Shown: positions 54,532-62,863 of the stretch, piece after piece
How the letters are laid out: every line of letters begins with the position of its first letter
How positions within the stretch are numbered: the stretch's first letter is position 1
Source of the DNA: DASQPR01 sp963836785
GTDB taxonomy: Bacteria > Actinomycetota > Actinomycetes > Mycobacteriales > Micromonosporaceae
Reading direction: 5' to 3'
Length of the DNA stretch: 64,000 bases
Assembly: GCA_963836785.1 (NCBI GenBank)
Contig: CAWIKW010000004.1
Location: 62,001-126,000 of the forward strand
The notes under the pieces: model-generated
Told to the model about the DNA's origin: nothing
Seen by the model: only the letters and a program-made list of their open reading frames with translations
Database searches by the model: none
Translations under genes and position numbers: made by a program

Positions 54532-55208
54532 GGGCGATCCGGGTCGTGGTGGCCGACGACCAGACGGCGGTACGCGAGGGTCTGGTGCTCCTGCTCGACC
54601 TGCTCGACGACGTCGAGGTGGTGGGCGCCGCGGCCGACGGCGAGGAAGCGGTGCGGCTCGTCGACGAACACGGTGCCGACGTGGTCCTCATGGATCTGCG
54701 GATGCCCCGCTTGGATGGTGTCGCGGCTACCCGACGGATCCGCGCCGATCATCCCGCGACGCAGGTCGTCGTGCTGACGACGTACGCGGAGGATGCCGAC
54801 ATCCTGACCGCGCTCGGTGCCGGCGCGCTCGGATACCTGACAAAGGACGCCGGTCGCGTGCAGATCGCCCAGGCGATCCGGGCCGCCGCGGCCGGGCAGG
54901 CGGTGCTCGATCCGGCCGTACAGCAGCGGTTGCTGGCGGCGGCGTCCGGTGGCTCGGCCGCTTCCGGGTCCGCGCCGGTTTCCGGATCGCCCACGGGTAC
55001 GGCACCTGACGGCCTCACGCCGCGCGAGGTCGACGTGTTGCGCCTGATCGCCGCGGGACTGTCGAACCGGGAGATTGCGTCGCGCCTGTTCCTCAGCGAG
55101 GCGACCGTGAAGTCGCACATCAACCGGCTGTTCGCGAAGACCGGTGTCCGCGATCGGGCCCAGGCCGTCCAGTACGCCTACCGGCACCGGCTCGCCGAAC
55201 CGTCCTGA
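54528..55208 (+). CDS. NarL/FixJ-family response regulator
   Basis: A 226-aa regulator with receiver domain RVVVADDQTAVREGLVLLLDLLDDVEVVGAAADGEEAVRLV, phospho-Asp56 in VVLMDLRMPRLDG, and the switch residues Thr84/Thr85 and Lys106 (YLTKDAG). An Ala/Gly/Ser/Pro linker precedes the LuxR-type helix-turn-helix TPREVDVLRLIAAGLSNREIASRLFLSEATVKSHINRLFAKTGVRDRAQAVQYAYRHRL. It is translationally coupled to the kinase. Target genes are unknown; the upstream membrane protein gene is a natural candidate. Confidence 0.95.
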   Translation: MRAIRVVVADDQTAVREGLVLLLDLLDDVEVVGAAADGEEAVRLVDEHGADVVLMDLRMPRLDGVAATRRIRADHPATQVVVLTTYAEDADILTALGAGALGYLTKDAGRVQIAQAIRAAAAGQAVLDPAVQQRLLAAASGGSAASGSAPVSGSPTGTAPDGLTPREVDVLRLIAAGLSNREIASRLFLSEATVKSHINRLFAKTGVRDRAQAVQYAYRHRLAEPS

Positions 55209-55256
55209 CCCGCCTCGGGCTCCGTGCCGGTCTTGCCGGCGTCCTCCGTCGCCATG

Positions 55257-55306
55257 TGTACGGAAGTTGGCCGGTCCGGCGCCGCGCGAGCGCCAAGTTC
55301 CGTACA
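55257..55306. repeat. Dispersed palindromic element, copy 3
   Basis: TGTACGGAAGTTGGC (55257-55271) and GCCAAGTTCCGTACA (55292-55306) are complementary in 14 of 15 positions. It lies 49 bp after the response-regulator stop. The 284-bp gap to 55493 holds no gene. Confidence 0.85.
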
Positions 55307-55492
55307 AGTCGCCGGTGGGCGTCGGCGTGGGCTTCGGCGGCCGCGTGACCGGCTCCGGCCGTGCCAAGATCCGTGCTCTTGGTACGCCAGTGGCCTCATC
55401 GTGTCCGGACAAGGTCCGTCACGTTGCAAGATCGCGGATCACGGGCCGAGACGGCCGCGGCCGCGGGCGGCAGAGGATCGAGGGGCTGACGG

Positions 55493-56146
55493 CTAGCTCA
55501 AGGACGCGGTCGCGAGCCGCACGGCGAACGCCAGGAACACGGCCGCGACGCCCGTCGTCAAGCCACGGGCGAGCTTGCGTCGCCGGCGGAACTGCGCCGC
55601 CAGGTAGCTGCCGGCGAAGATCAGCGTGGTCAGGTAGACGAAGCTGAAGACCTCCGCGATCGTCCCGAGGACCAGAAACGACACGACCGGATAGGCGTAG
55701 GACGGGTCGACGAACTGGCTGAAGAACGACACGAAGAACAGGATCGACTTCGGATTCAGCAGGCTGACGGTTAAGGCCCGCCGAAACGCGCCAGGTTCGA
55801 CGGCCGCATCCACATTCGCGGGTACGGAGTCCGCCTCGTCACCGTGGTGCCGGCGCCGCCACGCTCCGCGGATCAGGCCGTACCCGATGTAGCAGAGGTA
55901 GGCGGCGCCGGCGTACTTCACGATGTCGAACAGCACCGGTTGTGCCTTGAGCAGCGACGCGACCCCGGCCGCGGACAGTGTCATGATGGCGGCGTCGCCG
56001 AGGAACACGCCGCAGGCGGCCGCGTAGCCGTGGCGTACGCCTCGACGGGCCGCGGTCGACAGCACGTACATCGAGTTCGGACCGGGCAGCAGGATGATCA
56101 GTGCCGTTCCGACGACGTACGTCCACAGGCTAGTGACTCCGAACAC
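55493..56146 (-). CDS. LysE/RhtB-family exporter, LeuE-like
   Basis: A 217-aa amino-acid exporter with six membrane helices. The sequence FGVTSLWTYVVGTALIILLPGPNSMYVLSTAARRGVRHGYAAACGVFLGDAAIMTLSAAGVASLLKAQPVLFDIVKYAGAAYLCYIGYGL closely follows E. coli LeuE (leucine exporter) as I recall it. LTVSLLNPKSILFFVSFFSQFVDPSY and FAVRLATASLS in the second half also match. GTG 56146 gives the LeuE-like start; ATG 56152 or 56155 would add two or three residues. The start overlaps the end of the upstream flavoprotein-GNAT gene, so the two are translationally coupled. Confidence 0.85.
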   Translation of the reverse strand: MFGVTSLWTYVVGTALIILLPGPNSMYVLSTAARRGVRHGYAAACGVFLGDAAIMTLSAAGVASLLKAQPVLFDIVKYAGAAYLCYIGYGLIRGAWRRRHHGDEADSVPANVDAAVEPGAFRRALTVSLLNPKSILFFVSFFSQFVDPSYAYPVVSFLVLGTIAEVFSFVYLTTLIFAGSYLAAQFRRRRKLARGLTTGVAAVFLAFAVRLATASLS

Positions 56147-57503
56147 GAGCATCATCCTCGTGCGTCGCGAGTCGGCTGGCCAGGCCATTCCGTACGGTGG
56201 GCCAGTCATCGACGGTGATCGAGAAGATGACCGAGTCCCGCCAGGTCCCGTCGCCGCGCTTCTTGTGCCGCCGCAGCACGCCTTCCCGCGTCGCGCCCAG
56301 CCGTTCGACCGCCCGCTGCGATCGGTCGTTGCGGATGTCCACCTGGAACTCGACCCGGCCCGCGCCGAGCGTCTCGAAGGCCCGCGTGAGCAGCAGCAGC
56401 TTCGTCTCGGTGTTGATCGCCGTACGCCGCCACGGTCGCGCGACCATCGTCCAGCCGATCACGAGCGACTCAGTCGCCTCGTTCACGCCGTAGTACGACG
56501 TCGTGCCGACGACCTCGCCGGTCGTGACGTCGCGTTGCACCCAGGCCAGCCGGTCCCGATCGGCGACCGCGGCCTCGGCCAGCGCGACCCACTCGTGCGG
56601 CCCGGTCGGCTGCGGCACCGTCATGTACGGCCAGCCCTCCGGATCGTTGAGCGCGGCGAACAGTTCGGGCGCGTCGGCCACCGTCATCGGTCGCATCCGT
56701 ACGTGCGAACCCACCAGCTCGACACCGTCGAGCCAACGAGAGCGTTGGCGTGCCGTGGTGACGTAGGCCGGCGCCGGCACCCTCACCCCGTCGGCCGGCT
56801 CGGCAACGCCGACGGCGGTGTGCATCGGCACGATCCCGGCCCAGTACGGCAGGGCCAGGTCGGCCTCGTCGTCGCCGACCGGGCCGGTGCGCCGCTTGAC
56901 CGACACGTCCACGAGATCCAGGGCGATGACCGCGGTCTTGGCCAGCTCGGCCGGGGTCGGCGGTCGGCTGTGCGTGCTGCGGCGCAGGTCGTCGGCGGCC
57001 AGGTCCAGCCGTCGATCCGAAGCGCCGGCGGCCAGATCCAGCGGCCGCGCCGGATCGGCTGGCGTACCGGCGGCCAGAACGCTGCCGACCTTGTCGACGA
57101 GCGCCGCCATGGCCGTCCGCTTCTCGGCCTCGTCGGTGACGAGCCGGCCGGTGCCGTGTGCGATCACGGACCGGTAGTTCGCGCTGTGGTGGAACTGCGA
57201 CCGTGCGAGCACCAGCGCATCGGTGAGCGTGGTCTCCACGACGATCGGCAGGCCGTTGCCCCGGCGGGTGGCGAGCCATGGCGTCGCGGCCGTCGAACCG
57301 TGCAGGTAGACGGTCTCGCCGACCCGTACGAACAACGTCGGCAAAACCCGCGGCGCGCCGTCGACGACGAAGCCGACGTGACACACGAAGGCCGAGTCGA
57401 GGACGTCGTGCGCGGCGTCGCGTTCGTAGGTCGCGCGCTCGGGATATCGGCTCGGCGTGGTCAGCTCCGACACCGGATAGGTCGCGGCTACCGGATGGCT
57501 CAT
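56130..57503 (-). CDS. Fusion protein: NimA-like flavoprotein domain plus RimJ/RimL-type acetyltransferase
   Basis: A 457-aa two-domain protein. Residues about 15-230 are an FMN split-barrel of the NimA/COG3467 type: SRYPERATYERDAAHDVLDSAFVCHVGFVVDGAPRVLPTLFVRVGETVYLHGS, TLTDALVLARSQFHHSANYRSVIAHGTGRLVTDEAEKRTAMAALVDKV and DLALPYWAGIVP. Residues about 260-440 are a GNAT: VELVGSHVRMRPMTVADAPELFAALNDPEGW, ESLVIGWTMVARPWRRTAINTETKLLLLTRAFETLGAGRVEFQVDIRNDRSQRAVERLGATREGVLRRHKKRGDGTWRDSVIFSIT. AAAGGGCGG precedes the ATG. It is divergent from a MocR regulator and overlaps a LeuE-like exporter. Substrate unknown. Confidence 0.85.
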   Translation of the reverse strand: MSHPVAATYPVSELTTPSRYPERATYERDAAHDVLDSAFVCHVGFVVDGAPRVLPTLFVRVGETVYLHGSTAATPWLATRRGNGLPIVVETTLTDALVLARSQFHHSANYRSVIAHGTGRLVTDEAEKRTAMAALVDKVGSVLAAGTPADPARPLDLAAGASDRRLDLAADDLRRSTHSRPPTPAELAKTAVIALDLVDVSVKRRTGPVGDDEADLALPYWAGIVPMHTAVGVAEPADGVRVPAPAYVTTARQRSRWLDGVELVGSHVRMRPMTVADAPELFAALNDPEGWPYMTVPQPTGPHEWVALAEAAVADRDRLAWVQRDVTTGEVVGTTSYYGVNEATESLVIGWTMVARPWRRTAINTETKLLLLTRAFETLGAGRVEFQVDIRNDRSQRAVERLGATREGVLRRHKKRGDGTWRDSVIFSITVDDWPTVRNGLASRLATHEDDARVRSH

Positions 57504-57538
57504 GGGGGACCGCCCTTTGCGTGGAGAGTTTGTTCTAG

Positions 57539-57544
57539 TACAGT
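57539..57544 (+). promoter_or_regulatory. -10 element of the MocR gene
   Basis: TACAGT in the 50-bp gap between the divergent genes, nine bases before GTG 57554. AGTAC occurs at 57537-57541 and again at 57559-57563, 22 bp apart, a possible direct-repeat operator of the MocR regulator. Confidence 0.4.
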
Positions 57545-57553
57545 CAGCACATT

Positions 57554-58897
57554 GTGGCAGTACGTTATCAGTTCACCGGGCGCACGGCGAGTGAGATCTC
57601 GGCCAGCGTGGAGGCGGGCGTGCGCTCGGACGCACTCCCGACCGGCACCGGCCTGCCCCCGGTGCGCGCGCTCGCGGCCGACCTCGGCGTCAGCCCGGCT
57701 ACCGTGGCCGCCGCGTACCAGGCACTCCGGCAACGCGGCATCGTCGAGACCGCCGGCCGCAACGGCACGAGGATCCGGCCGCGCCCGGCCGTCAGCGGCG
57801 AGCGCGCGAGCCGGCGGATCGCCGTACCGCCGGGTGTTCTGGATCTTGTCTCCGGCGAACCCGATCCGCGCCTGCGACCGCCCATCGCCGCGGCCCTCGC
57901 AGCCGTGGCCGCCGCGGACGCCGGCGGGTATGCGGCCGGCGGCCCGTTGCCCGAGCTCGTCGACGTCGCTCGGGCGGCGTTCGCGGCCGACGGCATCGAC
58001 GTCGACGGCGCCGCCTTCGTCGTCACCGGTGGCGCTCTGGACGGCATCGAGCGCGTGCTCGGTGCGCACCTGCGGCCGGGCGATCGGGTGGCCGTCGAGG
58101 ACCCGGGCTGGGCGAACCTGCTCGATCTGCTGGCCGCGCTCGGCCTACGGCCGCAGCCGGTCCCGGTAGATCGGGACGGGCCGACAGTGGTCGGCCTGAC
58201 CACAGCGCTCGCGGCCGGCGCGCGGGCGGCCGTGGTGACCACACGCGCGCACAATCCGACCGGTGCCAGCGTGAGCGCCGAACGAGCCGCTGCCCTGCGA
58301 GCGGTCCTGGCCGAACATGGCGACGTGCTCGTGATCGAGGACGACCACGCCGCCCAACTGTCGGTGCAGCCGCTGCATGCGCTGGCCGGCGCGACGACGT
58401 CGTGGGCGTTCATCCGCTCGACCAGCAAGCCCTACGGCCCGGACCTGCGCGTCGCGCTGGTCGCGGGCGATGCGACAACCATTTCCCGGGTACGGGGACG
58501 ACAAAGCGTCGGCACCGGCTGGGTCTCGACCGTGTTGCAACGGCTCGTGCTGGCGCTGATGACCGATCCGTCGGTCGGCAAGCTCGTCGAGGATGCCCGC
58601 GATTCCTACGAGCAGCGACGCGAAGCGCTGGTTACGGCGCTGGCCGCGCGGGGTGTTCCGGCGGTCGGCGGCAGTGGCATCAACGTCTGGGTTCCGCTGC
58701 CGGGCGGCGACGAAACGGCGACCGTCGCGCGGCTCCGCGATGCCGGCTACGCGGTCGCGCCCGGCGCACTGAATCGGCTCGCGTCGCCACCGGGGGTACG
58801 GATCACGATCAGCCTCCTTGACGTTGACGGCGTCGACGCGCTCGCCGACGCGGTCGCCCACGCTGTCGTTGGCACACCCGGGCGGCCCGGGGCATAA
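57554..58897 (+). CDS. MocR/PtsJ-type transcriptional regulator (GntR HTH plus aminotransferase fold)
   Basis: A 447-aa regulator. The N-terminal GntR winged helix (residues about 5-75) has LPPVRALAADLGVSPATVAAAYQALRQRGIVETAGRNGTRI. The rest is a fold-I aminotransferase-like domain with the PLP lysine in RSTSKPYGPDLRVALVAG, THNPTG-like RAHNPTGASVS, and VIEDDHAAQLS for the pyridine nitrogen. MocR proteins sense PLP or amines and usually control a divergent gene. Here that is the flavoprotein-GNAT/exporter pair, so it is the likely regulator. Confidence 0.92.
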   Translation: MAVRYQFTGRTASEISASVEAGVRSDALPTGTGLPPVRALAADLGVSPATVAAAYQALRQRGIVETAGRNGTRIRPRPAVSGERASRRIAVPPGVLDLVSGEPDPRLRPPIAAALAAVAAADAGGYAAGGPLPELVDVARAAFAADGIDVDGAAFVVTGGALDGIERVLGAHLRPGDRVAVEDPGWANLLDLLAALGLRPQPVPVDRDGPTVVGLTTALAAGARAAVVTTRAHNPTGASVSAERAAALRAVLAEHGDVLVIEDDHAAQLSVQPLHALAGATTSWAFIRSTSKPYGPDLRVALVAGDATTISRVRGRQSVGTGWVSTVLQRLVLALMTDPSVGKLVEDARDSYEQRREALVTALAARGVPAVGGSGINVWVPLPGGDETATVARLRDAGYAVAPGALNRLASPPGVRITISLLDVDGVDALADAVAHAVVGTPGRPGA

Positions 58898-58973
58898 GAC
58901 GCGAGAACGTGGCCGCCGATGGACAGGGCGCCGGCTGGTCGCTGCACGGTACAACCTGCCAGACTCGGTCACC

Positions 58974-60119
58974 ATGGAGCAGCACCTCTACGAACCCATC
59001 CACGAAGAGTTCCGCGCGATGGCCGCGGCGTTCCTCGACCGCGAGGCAGTCCCGTTCCATGACCAGTGGGAGCGCGACGGGATCGTCGACCGCGACGTGT
59101 GGCGCAAGGCGGGCAAGACCGGCCTGCTCGGGATGGACGTGCCGGAGGAGTACGGCGGCGGCGGCCAGGCGGGCGACTTCCGCTTCCACTGCGTGCTGCT
59201 CGAAGAGATCATCCGGGCGGGCTGCTCCGGGCTCGGCTTCGGCCTGCACAACGACGTGGTGGCGCCCTACCTCACCGACCTGGCGACCGACGAGCAGAAG
59301 CAGCGCTGGCTGCCGGGTTTCTGCGACGGCAGCATCGTCACCGCGATCGCGATGAGCGAGCCGGGTGCGGGCTCGGACCTCGCCGGCGTACGGACGAGTG
59401 CGGTTCGCGACGGCGACGACTTCGTGCTCAATGGACAGAAGACGTTCATCACCAACGGCGAGATGGCCGATCTCGTCATCGTGGTGGCCAAGACCGACGC
59501 GTCCCGCGGCGCGCACGGCCTGAGCCTGATCGCGGTCGAGTCCGGTACGGCCGGCTTTACCCGCGGCCGTCGCCTGCAGAAGGTCGGGCTCAAGGCGAAC
59601 GACACGGCCGAGCTGTTCTTCGATGACTGCCGGGTGCCCGCCGCGAACCTGCTCGGCGGCGAGAACCAGGGCTTCTATCAGCTGATGGCGAACCTGCCCC
59701 GGGAGCGACTGTCCATCGCCGTCGGCGCGGTGGCGGCGGCGGAGAACGTCCTTTCGATGACGGTCGACTACGCGCGCACCCGCGAGGCGTTCGGCCAGTC
59801 GATCGGCTCGTTCCAGCACAACCGCTTCCTGCTGGCGGAGCTCGCCACCGAGGTGACGATCGCGCGGACGTTCCTGAACCACTGCGTGAGCGAGTTCAAC
59901 GCCGGCCGGCTCACCGCCGTCGACGCGGCGAAGGCGAAGTGGTGGACCACCGAGCTGCAGAACAAGGTGGCCGACCGGTGCGTCCAGCTGCACGGGGGCT
60001 ACGGGTTCATGCTCGAATATCCGGTCGCGAAGGCCTGGCTGAACAGCCGGGTCACGACGATCTACGGCGGCACGACCGAGGTGATGAAGGAGATCATCGG
60101 GCGTGACCTGAAGCTGTGA
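58974..60119 (+). CDS. Acyl-CoA dehydrogenase
   Basis: FAD enzyme catalysing alpha,beta-desaturation of acyl-CoA (381 aa). It begins MEQHLYEPIHEEFRAMAAAFLDREAVPFHDQWERDGIVDRDVWRKAGKTGLLGMDVPEEYGG. The FAD motif is AIAMSEPGAGSDLAGVRT, then VLNGQKTFITNG, QKVGLKANDTAELFFDDCRVPAANLLG, YARTREAFGQSIGSFQHNRF and VQLHGGYGFMLEYPVAKAWLNSRVTTIYGGTTEVMKEIIGRDL. The usual base position reads YGGTTEVMKE, like long-chain dehydrogenases (FadE20 in Mycobacterium, which also maps near recA). Upstream codons overlap the MocR gene and are discounted. Confidence 0.93.
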   Translation: MEQHLYEPIHEEFRAMAAAFLDREAVPFHDQWERDGIVDRDVWRKAGKTGLLGMDVPEEYGGGGQAGDFRFHCVLLEEIIRAGCSGLGFGLHNDVVAPYLTDLATDEQKQRWLPGFCDGSIVTAIAMSEPGAGSDLAGVRTSAVRDGDDFVLNGQKTFITNGEMADLVIVVAKTDASRGAHGLSLIAVESGTAGFTRGRRLQKVGLKANDTAELFFDDCRVPAANLLGGENQGFYQLMANLPRERLSIAVGAVAAAENVLSMTVDYARTREAFGQSIGSFQHNRFLLAELATEVTIARTFLNHCVSEFNAGRLTAVDAAKAKWWTTELQNKVADRCVQLHGGYGFMLEYPVAKAWLNSRVTTIYGGTTEVMKEIIGRDLKL

Positions 60120-60183
60120 GAGCCGTGCGGGGCGTGCGTGACCGCGGCGGTAGCCTCGGTGGTCTAGCGGTAGGGGGAACGGC

Positions 60184-60384
60184 GTGCGACTGAGCGACTT
60201 CTGGCAGCGCCTGGAGGCGACGTTCGGCGCGGCGTACGCCTCGAGTGTCGCGTCCGATCAAGTGCTCGCCGAGTTGGGTGGCCGGACGGTCAATCAGGCG
60301 CTGGAAGACGGCGTACCAGTGTTGACCGTGTGGCGTGCGGTAGTCGCGACCTACCCCGATCGGGTACCGGCCAAGCTTCACTGA
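60184..60384 (+). CDS. DUF3046 protein
   Basis: A 66-aa actinobacterial protein found just upstream of recA throughout the phylum (Rv2738c-like): MRLSDFWQRLEATFGAAYASSVASDQVLAELGGRTVNQALEDGVPVLTVWRAVVATYPDRVPAKLH. Compact and helical; function unknown. GTG start; GGGGGAAC lies six bases upstream. Confidence 0.92.
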   Translation: MRLSDFWQRLEATFGAAYASSVASDQVLAELGGRTVNQALEDGVPVLTVWRAVVATYPDRVPAKLH

Positions 60385-60405
60385 CGCTCTCGGGCGTGTC
60401 TTCGC

Positions 60406-60433
60406 TTGCATCGAACACGTGTACGGGTATTGT
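60406..60433 (+). promoter_or_regulatory. recA promoter with SOS box
   Basis: TTGCAT (60406-60411), a 16-bp spacer, and TATTGT (60428-60433) form a promoter. TCGAACACGTGTACGG (60411-60426) matches the Gram-positive LexA box TCGAACrnnTGTTCGA at 14 of 16 positions and fills the spacer, so LexA should block it. Confidence 0.8.
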
Positions 60434-60558
60434 CCACAAGGCGTACTTGTCCACAGGGAGTGCGTGGCGGTAGATGCGTTCTGTCGGACCGACCGCCTAG
60501 CGTGTGCGCAGTGAAGAACTCAACCGCGAAGTCCGGTAGATCAACAGGGGTGGCAGCC

Positions 60559-61611
<1,053 letters not shown>

Positions 61612-61640
61612 TCGCCTGACTGGTCAGGAGCCGCAACGGG

Positions 61641-62351
61641 ATGCCGGCACGACGTGCACGCACGGGCCGGGGCTGGGACGCGAGTCCGCCCCGGCCGCGG
61701 CGTGACCGCAGCACGGCCGACGCGTCATCGGATCGGCGGGGGAGCGGCCGCGGCGCCGAGGCCGCCACCGCGCCAGCGGAGCCGTCCGACCCGTACGAGG
61801 TGGCTCGCGAGATCTGTCTTCGGCAGCTGTCATTTCGACCGCGGACCCGGGCCGAACTCGCCATGGCGTTGCGCAAACGGGGCGTGGCGGACGAGGTCGC
61901 CACGACCGTCCTCGACCGCTATGACGAGGTCGGCCTGATCGACGACGCGGCGTTCTCCCGGGCGTGGGTGTCCAGCCGGCACCACGGCCGCGGCCTGGCC
62001 CGGCGAGCGCTCGCCAGTGAGCTGCGCCAGCGTGGCGTGGACGCCGAGGTAGCCAGCGTCGCCCTGGAAGATCTCGACCCGGACACCGAGGCAGCCACCG
62101 CCCGCTCGCTGGTCGAGCGACGGTTGCGCAGCATGGGCTCGGCCCCACCGGAGATGGTCTTCCGCCGCCTCGTGTCGATGCTCGCCCGCAAGGGCTATCC
62201 GGCCGGCGTCGCGATCGGCGCGGTCAAGGACGCGCTCGCGCAGCGTGCCGCGACCAGCGAGCTTGCCGCCCAACTCGACGTCGACGAGCTGGCCTCGGCC
62301 GACCTCGCCGATCTCGCAGCGGTCGATCCGGACGCGACGGCCCTCGATTAG
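61641..62351 (+). CDS. recX: RecA regulator RecX
   Basis: Negative modulator of RecA filaments. The 236-aa protein has a disordered basic N-terminus of about 50 residues. Three helical repeats follow: AREICLRQLSFRPRTRAELAMALRKRGVADEVATTVLDRYDEVGLIDDAAFSRAWV, RHHGRGLARRALASELRQRGVDAEVASVALEDL, and MVFRRLVSMLARKGYPAGVAIGAVKDAL. AGGAG lies ten bases before ATG. Co-transcribed with recA (29-bp gap). Confidence 0.95.
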   Translation: MPARRARTGRGWDASPPRPRRDRSTADASSDRRGSGRGAEAATAPAEPSDPYEVAREICLRQLSFRPRTRAELAMALRKRGVADEVATTVLDRYDEVGLIDDAAFSRAWVSSRHHGRGLARRALASELRQRGVDAEVASVALEDLDPDTEAATARSLVERRLRSMGSAPPEMVFRRLVSMLARKGYPAGVAIGAVKDALAQRAATSELAAQLDVDELASADLADLAAVDPDATALD

Positions 62352-62412
62352 GTCGGTCGACCGAGCTCGATGCGGGCCGGTCAACCGGGCCGATTGTCCC
62401 CCGCCGGCCCCG

Positions 62413-62438
62413 GACGGCCGCGTCTCGCCGCGGCCGTC
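62413..62438 (+). terminator. Terminator hairpin after recX
   Basis: GACGGCCGCG (62413-62422), TCTCGC, CGCGGCCGTC (62429-62438): ten perfect pairs, 61 bp after the recX stop. Confidence 0.8.
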
Positions 62439-62523
62439 GCTTCATGTCCAGGTCAACACACGTACACAGTGGTGACACAGCGGGCGCCCGCGATCGGACG
62501 GTGCGATACCCGATCATGATTTC

Positions 62524-62682
62524 TTGACCCGGCGGCCCTCAGCAACCTAATCTCGAACTACCAAAGAGAAGACTCCTAACCATCGCGGCTTATACCGCAC
62601 AACATAGATCGCGTAACAGTACGGCAACAGTTCAGCCGCCGAGGGCGGCTGGCCCCGCATAAGAACCGCCGCGTCGCGGCGG
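62524..62682 (+). ncRNA. Candidate small RNA or long structured leader before rny
   Basis: TTGACC (62524-62529), an 18-bp spacer and TAATCT (62548-62553) make a good promoter, in one of the less GC-rich parts of the window. No ATG or GTG with a ribosome site follows closely. Two hairpins come about 80-120 bp later: CAGCCGCC-GAG-GGCGGCTG (62633-62651) and CCGCCGC-GTC-GCGGCGG (62666-62682). Either a ~120-nt RNA ends here or the transcript continues to rny at 62864. The remaining ~180 bp before rny hold only a possible CGACCT/AGGTCG hairpin near 62704-62730. Confidence 0.45.
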
Positions 62683-62863
62683 ATCCGGTAGCACCGATAC
62701 CACGACCTACGGCGCCGATGCCGCAGGTCGCGTCGGCGCACACGCGCGGGGCGGCCGCAGGGTCGGGCTTCTTCTCACCGGGTACAGCGTCGTCGCACGT
62801 CACGGGCGCGGTCTACACCGCTGCCGCGACGGGACGCGACGCGGTCGGCGAAGGAGGTGGCTC

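Noticed and set aside
55361..55385. Inverted repeat GTGCCAAGA/TCTTGGTAC sharing CCAAGATC with the rbfA hairpin
   Set aside because: Only eight bases shared and one mismatch in the stem; too weak to call a second repeat family.
60150..60185. tRNA-like D-arm sequence (GGTGGTCTAGCGGTAGG)
   Set aside because: No T-loop GTTCGA, anticodon stem or acceptor stem follows; DUF3046 coding starts directly after it.
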